Part shown: piece after piece, positions 31,803 to 40,163 of the stretch | How the letters are laid out: each line of letters begins with the position of its first letter | Numbering within the stretch: the first letter of the stretch is position 1 | NCBI GenBank assembly: GCA_018335875.1 | Contig: JAGXRN010000009.1 | Location: 1 to 64,000 of the forward strand | Origin: Dethiobacter sp. | GTDB taxonomy: Bacteria; Bacillota; Dethiobacteria; Dethiobacterales; Dethiobacteraceae | Direction of reading: 5' to 3' | Length of the DNA: 64,000 nt | Translations under genes and position numbers: made by a program | The notes under the pieces: generated by a model | Seen by the model: the letters and a program-made list of their open reading frames with translations, nothing else | What the model was told of the DNA's origin: nothing | Database searches by the model: none

Positions 31803-32734
31803 TCGCCTCCCGCTTCTGTTTTATTCTCTTTCGCCAGTCCTATTATCTGCCCCAGCGACGAAAAGCTGTTATCACTCAGGTAGGCAGAAATCCCGTCGAT
31901 TATCTGCGGGCAGATGAGAGGGTTGTTAAAATTGGCGGTGCCTACCGCCACTGCGCTGGCGCCTGCCAACAAGAACTCTGTGGCATCCTGCGCGCACGAG
32001 ATACCCCCGAGGCCAATAACAGGAACATTCACGGCTGACGTGACCTGCCAGACCATGCGCAGAGCCACCGGTTTTACTGCCGGACCGGAAAGGCCTCCTG
32101 TCAGGTTGGCCAGTACCGGACGCCGCGTCCTCACATCAATGGCCATTCCGAGCAGTGTGTTTATTAGAGAAAGTGCGTCAGCGCCGCCTGCCTCAGCAGC
32201 ACGGGCAATTTTTACTATATCTGTCACATTGGGCGACAGTTTTACAATCAGTGTCTTTTTTGTCAGCAGTCTTATCTTTTGCACCAGTCTCTCTACCAAA
32301 CCCGGTTCAGTGCCAAAAGCCATGCCCCCTGCCGAGACATTGGGACAGGATATGTTCAATTCAAAAGCAGCTACTGCCAAGTCTTTTTCCATTGCCCTTA
32401 CAACTTCACAGTAATCTTCCACCGAATGGCCGGCCACATTGACAATTACAGGGACACCGTATTTGGCAAGCGAGCTGATTTTTTCTCTGGCCGAGGCGGC
32501 GCCGGGATTTTGCAGGCCAATAGCGTTTAAAAGGCCCGCCGCTGTCTCTGCCAGGCGCGGGGGAGGGTTGCCTGGGCAGGGCGAAGCTGTGGTGCCCTTG
32601 ACAATAATAGCACCAAGGACAGCAAGGTCAAAATAGTGCGCATATTCCTCCCCGTAACCAAAGCAGCCTGAGGCGGGCATCACCGGGTTTAGCAGCGTCA
32701 TACCGCCAATCTTCACACTTAGGTCAGGTTTCAT
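31781..32734 (-). CDS. pyrD: dihydroorotate dehydrogenase, class 1B catalytic subunit
   Basis: ATG at 32734 overlaps the pyrK stop (ATGA). About 317 residues. FMN-binding barrel motifs include 'NPVMPASGCFGYGEEY', 'VKGTTASPCPGNPPPR', 'ELNISCPNVSAGG' with the class 1 active-site Cys, and 'PVIGLGGISCAQDATEFLLAGA'. With PyrK it forms the NAD-linked class 1B enzyme common in Bacillota. The C-terminus is unusually Cys-rich (ECGCGKK), of unknown meaning. Confidence 0.95.
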   Translation of the reverse strand: MKPDLSVKIGGMTLLNPVMPASGCFGYGEEYAHYFDLAVLGAIIVKGTTASPCPGNPPPRLAETAAGLLNAIGLQNPGAASAREKISSLAKYGVPVIVNVAGHSVEDYCEVVRAMEKDLAVAAFELNISCPNVSAGGMAFGTEPGLVERLVQKIRLLTKKTLIVKLSPNVTDIVKIARAAEAGGADALSLINTLLGMAIDVRTRRPVLANLTGGLSGPAVKPVALRMVWQVTSAVNVPVIGLGGISCAQDATEFLLAGASAVAVGTANFNNPLICPQIIDGISAYLSDNSFSSLGQIIGLAKENKTEAGGECGCGKK

Positions 32735-33489
32735 AGAAATACATCCTCCCCTCGAAACACGGGGCCATCCGTGCATATCCGACTGTAGTCAATCCCATTG
32801 GCCCTCATTGCTGTGACACAGCCCTGGCACGCTCCCACCCCACAGGCCATCTGGGCTTCCAGCGAGACAAAAACGTCCCGCTTAAATCGGGCGGACAGTC
32901 GAACTACTTCGCGCATCATAGGCGGCGGCCCGCAGCAGTAGACAGGCGCATCGGTTTCTTCAAGAGCAATGGAAGCTGGCTCGGTAACCAGCCCACGGTG
33001 TCCTGCCGTGCCGTCGTCGGTGGCCAACACCACACTGGTGGCAACTTTCCCAATCTCTTCAGGCAGGTATAATTCCAGGCTGTTTTTTGCTCCGGCAAAA
33101 AAGTGCACCTTTTTCCCCGCCCGCCACAGGATCCGCGCCAGAAAGAACAGAGGTGCAATCCCTATTCCACCGGCCACAAGCACTGCTTCTTCGCTGTCAG
33201 CAACAGCGAACCCGTTTCCCAGCGGTCCAAGCACGTCCAGTACCTCACCGGGCTTTTTTCCAGACAGCAAGTCTGTCCCCCTGCCGCAGACGCGGTAAAG
33301 CAGTACAGTTTTATCTTCAGTACAATCGTGGATGCTGAGCGGACGCCGCAGCAGCGGGTCCAATGTTTCAGATACCGAAACATGGACAAACTGTCCGGGT
33401 TCTGCCTCCAACCTCCCTGAGAGCACAAGGCGCCTGATGCCATCTGCAACCTCGCAATGCTTTTCGATTTGCATCAAATTAATTTTCAT
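32731..33489 (-). CDS. pyrK: dihydroorotate dehydrogenase electron transfer subunit
   Basis: Start at the ATG 33489 (GAGGGATC upstream), inside the last codons of pyrC. About 252 residues: an FAD-binding ferredoxin-reductase domain ('PLLRRPLSIHD', 'VLVAGGIGIAPLFFLARIL'), then the 2Fe-2S cysteines in MACGVGACQGC and a fourth in 'YSRICTDGPVF'. It passes electrons from PyrD's FMN to NAD+. The arrangement pyrC-pyrK-pyrD is standard for Bacillota. Confidence 0.95.
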   Translation of the reverse strand: MKINLMQIEKHCEVADGIRRLVLSGRLEAEPGQFVHVSVSETLDPLLRRPLSIHDCTEDKTVLLYRVCGRGTDLLSGKKPGEVLDVLGPLGNGFAVADSEEAVLVAGGIGIAPLFFLARILWRAGKKVHFFAGAKNSLELYLPEEIGKVATSVVLATDDGTAGHRGLVTEPASIALEETDAPVYCCGPPPMMREVVRLSARFKRDVFVSLEAQMACGVGACQGCVTAMRANGIDYSRICTDGPVFRGEDVFL

Positions 33490-34795
33490 TATTAGATCCC
33501 TCATTTGCATGTCCGCTGACAATACCGTCCCGCATAACCACCTTCCCCGCAACCATGGTTAAAACGGGAGTACCATACACTTCCCAATCGTGAAAAGGTG
33601 TATTTTTCCCCTTTGAGTAAAATTGATGGCGGTTTATAACACGCTTTGTCTCAAGGTCAAGTATTACCAAATCGGCAGCACTCCCTGGAGACAGGGTTCC
33701 GTAAGGCAGGCCAAGAATAGCCGCAGGAGAACAAGACATCTTTTCTACCAGGAGGTCCAACGGCAGCATTCGACTTTTTACAAGATGGGTATACAAGACA
33801 GCAAAGGCAGTCTCCAACCCCACAATGCCAAAAGGCGCGGCAGTAAAATCGCCGCTTTTTTCACTCTCGCTGTGAGGAGCGTGGTCGGTAGCAACTGCAT
33901 CTATTGTCCCGTCTGAAAGCCCCTCACGCAGCGCCTCCACATCAGCGGCAGTACGCAGCGGCGGCTTCATTTTAGCCATAGCAAACAGTGCTGCTACAAG
34001 CTCATCGGTCAGCAGCAGGTGGTGTGGCGTAACCTCCGCCGTAACATTCACGCCTTCTGCCTTTGCTCTGCGTATCATTTCCACGGCCCTGGCTGTAGAG
34101 ACATGCATAATATGGAGCCTTGCGCCTGTCTCCTGTGCAATTTGCAAATCACGCTTTAACATACGGGTCTCTGCTGCGGCAGGAATACCCGACTGCCCCA
34201 GTCGCAGGGAAACGCTGCCTTCATGCAGCTGCCCCGCGCCGGAGATGGCTTCATCTTCACAGTGCTGGAGCAGGGGAATATTGAGCTGCCGGCATTGGAT
34301 GAGTGCTTCCCTTAATAAATCAGTGGCGGCCACTCCCCGTCCATCGTCAGTCACAGCAACCACTCCGGCTTCTTTCATGCCGCCTATATCCGCCAACTCC
34401 CGCCCAAGCGAGCCCTTAGTCACAGCACCCACAGGCCAGACGCGTACCAAACCGGCAAGTTCCGCTTTTTCCCTCACATACCTGACTACATCTTTATTGT
34501 CCAATGACGGGTTTGTGTTTGGCAATGCGGTAATGCTTGTGTAGCCGCCTGCAGCTGCCGCCCGGCTGCCGGTCAGAACAGTCTCTTTATACTCCTGGCC
34601 GGGTTCCCGCAAGTGGGTATGCATATCGAACAGGCCCGGAATAACTATTTTCCCTGCGGCGTCGATCACTTCCATGCCTTCAGGTTCTATCCCCGGAGCC
34701 AGTGCTTTTACCCTGCAGTCACTGATTACAAGGTCATACCGCCCATTAATTCTCCGGGACGGGTCGACAACCATCCCACCTTTAATCAGAAGCAC
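33479..34795 (-). CDS. pyrC: dihydroorotase
   Basis: AGGGGG seven bases before the GTG at 34795 gives about 438 residues. Zinc ligands in DMHTHLREPG, 'EVTPHHLLLTD' and the Asp in 'ATDHAPHSESEK' identify a type I dihydroorotase. It catalyses ring closure of carbamoyl aspartate. pyrB and carAB are not adjacent, and no PyrR or UMP-attenuator is apparent upstream, which differs from the Bacillus operon. Confidence 0.95.
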   Translation of the reverse strand: MLLIKGGMVVDPSRRINGRYDLVISDCRVKALAPGIEPEGMEVIDAAGKIVIPGLFDMHTHLREPGQEYKETVLTGSRAAAAGGYTSITALPNTNPSLDNKDVVRYVREKAELAGLVRVWPVGAVTKGSLGRELADIGGMKEAGVVAVTDDGRGVAATDLLREALIQCRQLNIPLLQHCEDEAISGAGQLHEGSVSLRLGQSGIPAAAETRMLKRDLQIAQETGARLHIMHVSTARAVEMIRRAKAEGVNVTAEVTPHHLLLTDELVAALFAMAKMKPPLRTAADVEALREGLSDGTIDAVATDHAPHSESEKSGDFTAAPFGIVGLETAFAVLYTHLVKSRMLPLDLLVEKMSCSPAAILGLPYGTLSPGSAADLVILDLETKRVINRHQFYSKGKNTPFHDWEVYGTPVLTMVAGKVVMRDGIVSGHANEGSNNEN

Positions 34796-34833
34796 AAGAT
34801 TTCCCCCTGTTAAACATGATTGCATTTCCTAAA

Positions 34834-35472
34834 CTAACCTGAAACAGCAGTACTGTACCAGTTCCGGTCCGGATGCTCCGGGTAGTGCAAGAGACGTTGC
34901 GCCACCGCAATCCCCATCATATATAGCGCCGATGTGGATAGGTGGGTCTGAACTGAAGAGTCAAACAGGATGTTGGCTGAGGGGGCAAATTCCTCATCTC
35001 CCGTCCATAGAATTATCCCAAGGGGAACGAGGGGAAAGACCGGGATAATCATACCCACATGACCAAGAGTTGTTGGGACACCTCCCAAAAACCCTGCCGC
35101 CTGGCGAAACATCTCAGGCTGCGGGCCGAACTTCCTGGCCAGCGGAAATATAGCTTCCTTCTGAAACGGCGCGAAATGGTGCGGCCCCCCGGGAAGCTGC
35201 AGAAAAGAGAGCCACTGGTTGCGCAATGGCAGGCTGCTGGCTCCTGCCAGATATTGAAGGATAATTATCTGCTCCTCGTGTGACGGGGCAGGCCAACCAT
35301 CTACAGTTATCCCGCCTTCAGGGTGAATCACCAGGCAAAGGCGCCCCAGGTATAAAAATTCAATTTTTCTTTCTTCGGTTTTATAAGAACCCCCTGCAGC
35401 CTCGGCCATAAATGACGGGTCTTTGGCAGCAAAGTTCTGCAGTGATTCTAGATAGGCTTGTCTGTACTGCAT
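34834..35472 (-). CDS. DUF3786 family protein
   Basis: AGGAGG upstream of the ATG at 35472 gives 212 residues. The pattern 'EEQIIILQYLAGASSLPLRNQWLSFLQLPGG' followed by a small helical/beta domain matches DUF3786 as I recall it from strict anaerobes. No catalytic motif or cysteine cluster is visible in this copy apart from isolated residues. It is the first gene of the pyr run, 38 bp ahead of pyrC. A link with pyrimidine synthesis is not obvious, and DUF3786 proteins often occur near corrinoid/C1 enzymes. Confidence 0.72.
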   Translation of the reverse strand: MQYRQAYLESLQNFAAKDPSFMAEAAGGSYKTEERKIEFLYLGRLCLVIHPEGGITVDGWPAPSHEEQIIILQYLAGASSLPLRNQWLSFLQLPGGPHHFAPFQKEAIFPLARKFGPQPEMFRQAAGFLGGVPTTLGHVGMIIPVFPLVPLGIILWTGDEEFAPSANILFDSSVQTHLSTSALYMMGIAVAQRLLHYPEHPDRNWYSTAVSG

Positions 35473-35501
35473 AAACTTACCTCCTGAGTTAAATCTGTAC
35501 A

Positions 35502-35568
35502 ATATTCGTCGCTTTTACCTGCTTCACCTTTTTTTATTAATATAAAAAAGACGTAAAACGTCGAATAT
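35502..35568. other. large imperfect hairpin between divergent genes
   Basis: An outer stem ATATTCGTCGCTTTTAC against GTAAAACGTCGAATAT (one mismatch, one bulge) encloses CTTTTTTTATTAATATAAAAAAG. It sits between the DUF3786/pyr operon and the divergent M23 gene. It could be a terminator remnant or a cruciform-type regulatory site. Confidence 0.45.
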
Positions 35569-35629
35569 GCTCAGGATAAGTCTTTCCAGACCGGCCCGCC
35601 TATGGTAAAATAAAGGCACTGGAGGGGGG

Positions 35630-36451
35630 ATGGATTTGGCTAAACAAAAACCCGCATTGCTTTATACCACAGCTGTTGCAACTCTGCTTACCCTGCTGCT
35701 CGCCGGCGCTTTTTTTAATCTGATTCCGTGGACAAGCAGTGCCACAGAGGCTTACCCCGGCACACAGCAACAGCCGGGAGAAGTTCCCGTTGACCCTCCC
35801 GGTGCTGTGGAGCCGGAACCAGGGCCGCAGCAAAAGCAGCCCTTATTCGAAGGCAACATTAACCGCCTGCCGCTGGAAATGATAATTGACTTATTAAGTT
35901 TTATGGAATCCCCCATCGCAGGCGCCAGGATTAATATGACAGACGGCCAGTTGCCCGGTGCGCCTCGCGCCTACAGAAACGGCACCCACGAGGGCACAGA
36001 TTACTATAATGGTTTTTCCGGCACCCCCATTGCCCGGGGCACTCCAATCCTGGCTGCAGCTGATGGAATAGTGGTCCGCATAGACCATACATACATAGAA
36101 ATGACAAGAGCGGAGAGGGATGAATATCACCGCATCAGCGCTGCATCACTCACCACCCCCGAGGATATCCTTGATAAGTATCGCGGGCGGCAGATTTGGC
36201 TCGAACACAGCGGAAAGGTGATAACGCGTTATGCGCACCTCGATACAGTTAAAGATGATTTAGCCGTGGGAGACAGTGTCACGGCCGGGCAGCAAATCGC
36301 CACTGTTGGCAATTCAGGGACAGGTCCCGCCATTACAGGCGCCAACACAGAAATGCACCTTCACTTTGAAATCTGGCTGAACGGCTATTATCTCGGCCAG
36401 GGTCTGAGTGCTGCTGACACACGTACAATTCTTCGCGGTATTTTAGAATAG
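35630..36451 (+). CDS. membrane-anchored M23 family peptidase
   Basis: 273 residues: an N-terminal helix (about residues 12-30), a Pro/Glu-rich linker (about residues 42-70), then an M23-type domain with 'YRNGTHEGTDYYNGFSGTPI' (HxxxD) and HLHFE. An insertion of about 35 residues ('AERDEYHRISAASLTTPED') lies between the strands that usually join directly. It is preceded by GGAGGGGGG. It should be a cell-wall or spore-related endopeptidase. It has no operon partner and ends at a bidirectional terminator. Confidence 0.85.
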   Translation: MDLAKQKPALLYTTAVATLLTLLLAGAFFNLIPWTSSATEAYPGTQQQPGEVPVDPPGAVEPEPGPQQKQPLFEGNINRLPLEMIIDLLSFMESPIAGARINMTDGQLPGAPRAYRNGTHEGTDYYNGFSGTPIARGTPILAAADGIVVRIDHTYIEMTRAERDEYHRISAASLTTPEDILDKYRGRQIWLEHSGKVITRYAHLDTVKDDLAVGDSVTAGQQIATVGNSGTGPAITGANTEMHLHFEIWLNGYYLGQGLSAADTRTILRGILE

Positions 36452-36452
36452 C

Positions 36453-36896
36453 CTAGATGACGGGCAGGACAATTTTCCTGCCCGTTTTCGCTTTTCTAAA
36501 CAACGGGTTAAATAGCACCTCGTGGTTTATCCTCCACAGATTATCCTGGTAGCGCAGAGCTACACGCATACAGTGCTCAGGGAAACGTTCATAGCGCAAA
36601 AGCGATGCAACCTGGTAGTAAAACTCCCTGCCCTCCCTGGACAGGGCGAAGCGTTCACTTTGGAGCAGGTCATTTTTATCCAGGTCTGAAATAATACTCT
36701 GAACCTCAAAACTGTGAACACCTGTTGTGCCTTTGTAGAAATCATACCTGATGCACGAGCGTTCGGACGGTTGGCTGCTGGCTGTGGCAAGAAACAGGAA
36801 GTTGTGCATTGTACGCTGACGGTCAAAATTAAAAGCAGACAAAAGCTTAAGCAACAACACATGATGTAGTGTATAAGTAAAGGAATAAACGCTCAT
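36453..36896 (-). CDS. hypothetical protein with winged-helix-like region
   Basis: The ATG at 36896 (TAGGA upstream) gives 147 residues. The part 'YDFYKGTTGVHSFEVQSIISDLDKNDLLQS' followed by 'FALSREGREFYYQVASLL' reads like a winged-helix domain of the YwgA/PadR-like kind (a structural guess). It has no membrane segment. The 3' codons form half of the terminator of the convergent M23 gene. The function is unknown. Confidence 0.6.
   Translation of the reverse strand: MSVYSFTYTLHHVLLLKLLSAFNFDRQRTMHNFLFLATASSQPSERSCIRYDFYKGTTGVHSFEVQSIISDLDKNDLLQSERFALSREGREFYYQVASLLRYERFPEHCMRVALRYQDNLWRINHEVLFNPLFRKAKTGRKIVLPVI
36460..36485. terminator. bidirectional terminator inside the 3' end of a CDS
   Basis: ACGGGCAGGA, a 6-nt loop, then TCCTGCCCGT followed by TTTCGCTTTT. 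The stem includes the last codons (KIVLPVI) of the convergent gene at 36453. Confidence 0.8.
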
Positions 36897-37312
36897 AAAT
36901 CCTACCCTCTCACAATTCTCCACACATATACAGTTTGGCTCAAACCGCCGAAATTATTACAATAACCAAAAATTAAACGCCGGGAAACTGTTCCCGGCGT
37001 TTATGAGTTTGTTGAAAAAATCATAGTTTGACTCAGGTAATATGATATTCCCGAGAATATACTCAGAAAATATGACAGAAAACCCGTCCCCGTGTCTTAT
37101 ACCCGTAGTTTTTTTGTTTAGAAGGACCCTCTAATCATTGACGCAAGAAAACACATTACTGCATATGATATAGTGCATTTGCTTCTTTGATATACATACA
37201 ATTGGCAGTACTTGGGAAAGTTATCAAATAGAATGTTCGCTTTGAGAGGCGAACTTCTGCCGTGTTCGTGTTTAAGCACGAACATATTGATTACGCGGTG
37301 AGGAGCGATTCT
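36897..37312. other. 416-bp intergenic region with hairpins and a repeat copy
   Basis: No gene is seen. It holds a perfect 12-bp hairpin, AAACGCCGGGAA-ACTG-TTCCCGGCGTTT (36975-37002); copy A of the direct repeat (about 37070-37106); and two tandem dyads just before the SatD-like gene: GTTCGC-N8-GCGAAC (37234-37253) and TGTTCGTG-N6-CACGAACA (37263-37284). Confidence 0.7.
37070..37106. repeat. direct repeat copy A flanking the SatD/DUF3307 module
   Basis: ACTCAGAAAATATGACAGAA followed by AACCCGTCCCCGTGTC. About 30 of 37 positions match the copy at 39340-39377. Confidence 0.55.
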
Positions 37313-37693
37313 ATGGAATACATGACGATTACCTGCGATATAAAAAATTCATGTAAACTGAATAATCGGGAAGAAGTTCAGATAGAACTGATTAATACGC
37401 TTAAAGAAATAAACAGGCAGTATGCACATGTTATAGCTTCCCCTTTTATCATTACCCTGGGGGATGAATGGCAAGGGTTAATGAATGTGGAATGCAATTA
37501 TAATGAGATTATTGCGTTTATTCAGGCCAGAATGCCTGATATTACGTTTTATACAGGGATTGGGATCGGCGAAGTTACGATATCTAACTTTGAGCTAACT
37601 GTAAACCAGCTGGACGGGCCTTCTTTTCATAAAGCCAGGAAAGCAGTAAAACTCGCAAAGCAACTTGATTACTCTCTTGTCCTGATTAAATAA
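37313..37693 (+). CDS. SatD-like protein, N-terminal domain only
   Basis: GAGGAG seven bases before the ATG at 37313 gives 126 residues. 'ITCDIKNSCKLNNREEVQIE', 'PFIITLGDEWQGL', 'FYTGIGIGEVTI' and 'QLDGPSFHKARKAVKLAK' align with the first half of the full-length SatD protein at 38452-39192. The C-terminal HTH half is absent. It converges on and overlaps the DUF3307 gene by 8 bp. It could be a stand-alone regulator, a decoy of its neighbour, or a truncated duplicate. Confidence 0.75.
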   Translation: MEYMTITCDIKNSCKLNNREEVQIELINTLKEINRQYAHVIASPFIITLGDEWQGLMNVECNYNEIIAFIQARMPDITFYTGIGIGEVTISNFELTVNQLDGPSFHKARKAVKLAKQLDYSLVLIK

Positions 37694-38450
37694 AAATTAA
37701 ATATCTCTGGATAACAAAACCAATAAAAAAGGCCACAAAGATACTAATAAAGCTGCCAATTAAAAAATACTCTACAAACGCATCATCTTTAAACTTGCGG
37801 AATCTTGCTACTGATTTTACACCTAATATTAAGCCGGCCCAGGAAGCATTATTGGTAGCTACAACGGTAATTACCAGGAGCCTTTCCAACAGGCCGATAA
37901 TGTATCCACCATCTTGAGCGCCCGCATCTTCGATTTGGCTTCCTCTCATTTTTTTTATGTATATGCGGATAAAAATACCGGTTCCCCAAATCCCGACTAC
38001 CAGGAGATTGAATACGGCAAGTATACGTATAAAGGCCCCGGTGCCGGCTAGACTTTCTAGCTGACGTATGAAAGGATTCAGCCATGGAGCAGGTGCCAAT
38101 TTTTGCTTTAAAATAATTACTAAAAACATGATTACCGTGATATGCAGTAACTGGTCAAAGAAAAATGAAACAAGGCTATCCTTCCCAAAACGTGCTTTCA
38201 TCTTGTCTATCAAATAATGAGTAGCTGAAATAATAATTAGGAAAAACAACAAAAATGGTGTCCAAACGTAATGGATAATGGCAAAAACCCCCGCGAAAAA
38301 ATGAATAAGTATATGCAGTCGTAAACCCCGTTTTCTTTCGTCCGGTTCATCCGAAAACCTCATGTCGCAAAGTTTTGTTGTTTGAAAAGGGAAGTCAGCC
38401 AAAAGGTGAGCGAGCAATAGTGACAAAACCAGCGCAATTTGCGTCAACAT
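37686..38450 (-). CDS. DUF3307 domain integral membrane protein
   Basis: AAAGGAG upstream of the ATG at 38450 gives about 254 residues. The N-terminal 'LVLSLLLAHLLADFPFQTTK' and 'GLRLHILIHFFAGVFA' are the DUF3307 signature (conserved His/Asp in membrane helices). Four to six helices follow. It starts directly after the satD stop, and SatD-DUF3307 pairs recur in other genomes (family knowledge). Biochemistry is unknown; the conserved acidic/His residues in the membrane hint at an enzyme or transporter. Confidence 0.82.
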   Translation of the reverse strand: MLTQIALVLSLLLAHLLADFPFQTTKLCDMRFSDEPDERKRGLRLHILIHFFAGVFAIIHYVWTPFLLFFLIIISATHYLIDKMKARFGKDSLVSFFFDQLLHITVIMFLVIILKQKLAPAPWLNPFIRQLESLAGTGAFIRILAVFNLLVVGIWGTGIFIRIYIKKMRGSQIEDAGAQDGGYIIGLLERLLVITVVATNNASWAGLILGVKSVARFRKFKDDAFVEYFLIGSFISIFVAFFIGFVIQRYLIFI

Positions 38451-38451
38451 A

Positions 38452-39192
38452 CTAGCTCCTTTCCAGGAGACAGTAGTACGCCAACAGGCTTTCAATCACT
38501 TCTCCGTTTCGCTTAATTGTAAATACTTCAGCACTATTTAATCTTTTACTAATATTGCTGATAGATTTTTTTTCTGTTTGTTCCACTATTTTTCTGTATG
38601 AACCATACTTTAAGTAATCAAGGTATATCTTTTTTTGATTAAATGTCATTTTATTTTTTAAAATTTCATTGTTTTCAATAATAATGTTTACTAATTCATT
38701 GAGTGTAATTGAATTAAGAAAGTTTATATCTCCGGACAGTTCTTCAGAAGTGGCCGCTATTTCATGCTTGAAGGAATTTCGACCTGTTTCATCAACACTA
38801 AAATATACTTTTTTTCTTTTACTGGTAACGCGATCCTTTTTCGCAGATTCAACTGCTTGTCTGGCATGGTGGAAACAAGGTCCATCCATATTACGAAGAT
38901 CATTGTCCAGTGAAGTGGACAATGGGCCAATACCCATCCCTGCATAAAGTTCAATGTCATCATTCCAGAACATACGTTGAAAGGCTTCCACAATGTCGTA
39001 AATTTTAGCTGGCTTATGGGTAATTACCTGCCACTCATCTCCAAGCGTGACGCCCGCCGGTGCAGCAAGCATTTCCTTGTAACGCCCGTTAAATTTAATA
39101 ATATTATTATTGAGGCGGAGTTGGAGCTCGTTTCGCTTATCACTTCGCCTTGAGCCAACAAGATCAAAGATGACTACACCATACAATGACAT
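38452..39192 (-). CDS. SatD family protein
   Basis: 246 residues. 'VVIFDLVGSRRSDKRNELQL' at the N-terminus, 'GVTLGDEWQVI', 'AGMGIGPL' and 'MDGPCFHHARQAVESAKK' define SatD. The fold vaguely recalls a nucleotidyl-cyclase-like ferredoxin domain. The C-terminal 70 residues contain a helix-turn-helix ('YGSYRKIVEQTEKKSISNIS'). It has a good promoter and is the first gene of a two-gene operon with DUF3307. Family members are stress- or acid-associated in lactic acid bacteria, but the molecular role is unknown. Confidence 0.82.
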   Translation of the reverse strand: MSLYGVVIFDLVGSRRSDKRNELQLRLNNNIIKFNGRYKEMLAAPAGVTLGDEWQVITHKPAKIYDIVEAFQRMFWNDDIELYAGMGIGPLSTSLDNDLRNMDGPCFHHARQAVESAKKDRVTSKRKKVYFSVDETGRNSFKHEIAATSEELSGDINFLNSITLNELVNIIIENNEILKNKMTFNQKKIYLDYLKYGSYRKIVEQTEKKSISNISKRLNSAEVFTIKRNGEVIESLLAYYCLLERS

Positions 39193-39221
39193 GTTTTCAC
39201 CTGCCTAATATCTTTGGTGCC

Positions 39222-39250
39222 ATTATAACAGTTTTTTCCAAGCTATACAA
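39222..39250 (-). promoter_or_regulatory. promoter of satD-DUF3307
   Basis: On the minus strand: TTGTAT, 17 bp, TATAAT, about 30 bp upstream of the satD start. Confidence 0.65.
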
Positions 39251-39339
39251 TTCTAAAACAGCGTGCTGTGTTGTTTATGATTGTAGCTCTTATGACCTAT
39301 GAGACCCGTCCCCTTGGCTCACAAGCTTGACTCAAGAAA

Positions 39340-39377
39340 AAGATGACAGGAACCCCGTCCCCCCGTCAACCCCCCCC
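39340..39377. repeat. direct repeat copy B flanking the SatD/DUF3307 module
   Basis: ACTCAAGAAAAAGATGACAG followed by GAACCCCGTCCCCCCGTC. It is the same element as copy A 2.25 kb away, followed here by a C-rich stretch with two further CCCCGTCAAC copies. A shorter fragment, GAGACCCGTCCCC, lies at about 39301. Confidence 0.55.
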
Positions 39378-39388
39378 GTCAACCCCTT

Positions 39389-40114
39389 TTAGCGGTAGAC
39401 GTCGAGGGCGTCGAGAATGCCGGTAAGAACTTCGCCGGCAGGCGAGCGGATTACTACACGGGCCATTTCATCATAGGGTGTTGTGCCGCGGTTGATTATT
39501 AGAAGATTCTTGCTGTAACGCGGCAGATATCCTGCCGGGGCTACCTGCAAGCTTGAGCCTACAACCAACATACAATCGCAGCGCATGGCTTCACGCTGGG
39601 CTCTCTGAAAAGCAGGAGGCAGGTCTTCGCCAAAAAGTGTTATATCAGGTTTTATTACGCCGCCGCAGCTTGAACAAGCGGGCTCATCGACGAATTCATG
39701 CAGTTTATTTTTGCTCCCGCAGGAAAGACAGGTACCTGCTGTTATCGACCCGTGCACTTCAAGCACATTTTTTGAACCTGCTTCCTGGTGCAGATTGTCA
39801 ATGTTCTGTGTAATAACCGCCTGCACAAAACCGCGCCTTTCCATCTCAGCAAGCGCCAGATGTCCGTTATTAGGCACTGCTCCGTTGATAACACGCAGCA
39901 GCGGCATTATTCTGCGGTAAAACCGCTGCGGGTCACTGTTAAAGCTTTCGATTGTAAAATCTTCCGGGTCTTCATTCTCCCACAGGCCTGTACCCGGACT
40001 GCGAAAATCCGGTATACCGCTTTCAGTAGAAATGCCTGCTCCAGTGAGCACAACAGCATGACGGGCTGACCCCAGTATGTTGGCAGCTCTGTTGATTAGT
40101 TCTTCAATGGGCAA
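39389..40114 (-). CDS. cobB: Sir2-type NAD-dependent protein deacylase
   Basis: 241 residues starting at TTG. NAD-binding 'GAGISTESGIPDFRSPGTGL', catalytic TQNIDNLHQEAG and HG in 'VLEVHGSITAG', and the zinc-binding CLSCG...CSSCG pairs are all complete. It removes acetyl or other acyl groups from lysines using NAD+. It has no operon partner; the ComK/ComFB-like gene lies about 50 bp upstream in the same direction with its own start signal. Confidence 0.94.
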   Translation of the reverse strand: MPIEELINRAANILGSARHAVVLTGAGISTESGIPDFRSPGTGLWENEDPEDFTIESFNSDPQRFYRRIMPLLRVINGAVPNNGHLALAEMERRGFVQAVITQNIDNLHQEAGSKNVLEVHGSITAGTCLSCGSKNKLHEFVDEPACSSCGGVIKPDITLFGEDLPPAFQRAQREAMRCDCMLVVGSSLQVAPAGYLPRYSKNLLIINRGTTPYDEMARVVIRSPAGEVLTGILDALDVYR

Positions 40115-40163
40115 AAAGCCACCCCCCTTTTTCTAATTATACCATATTAAGGGAATATTTCCA

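Noticed and set aside
36975-37002. 12-bp perfect hairpin as the terminator of a gene
   Set aside because: No gene ends next to it on either strand within 70 bp and no clear T-run follows, so it is reported only as part of the intergenic region.
39360-39390. C-rich CCCCGTCAAC repeats near the Sir2 gene as a possible CRISPR or satellite
   Set aside because: Only two or three short copies without regular spacers; better explained as part of the flanking direct repeat and low-complexity DNA.
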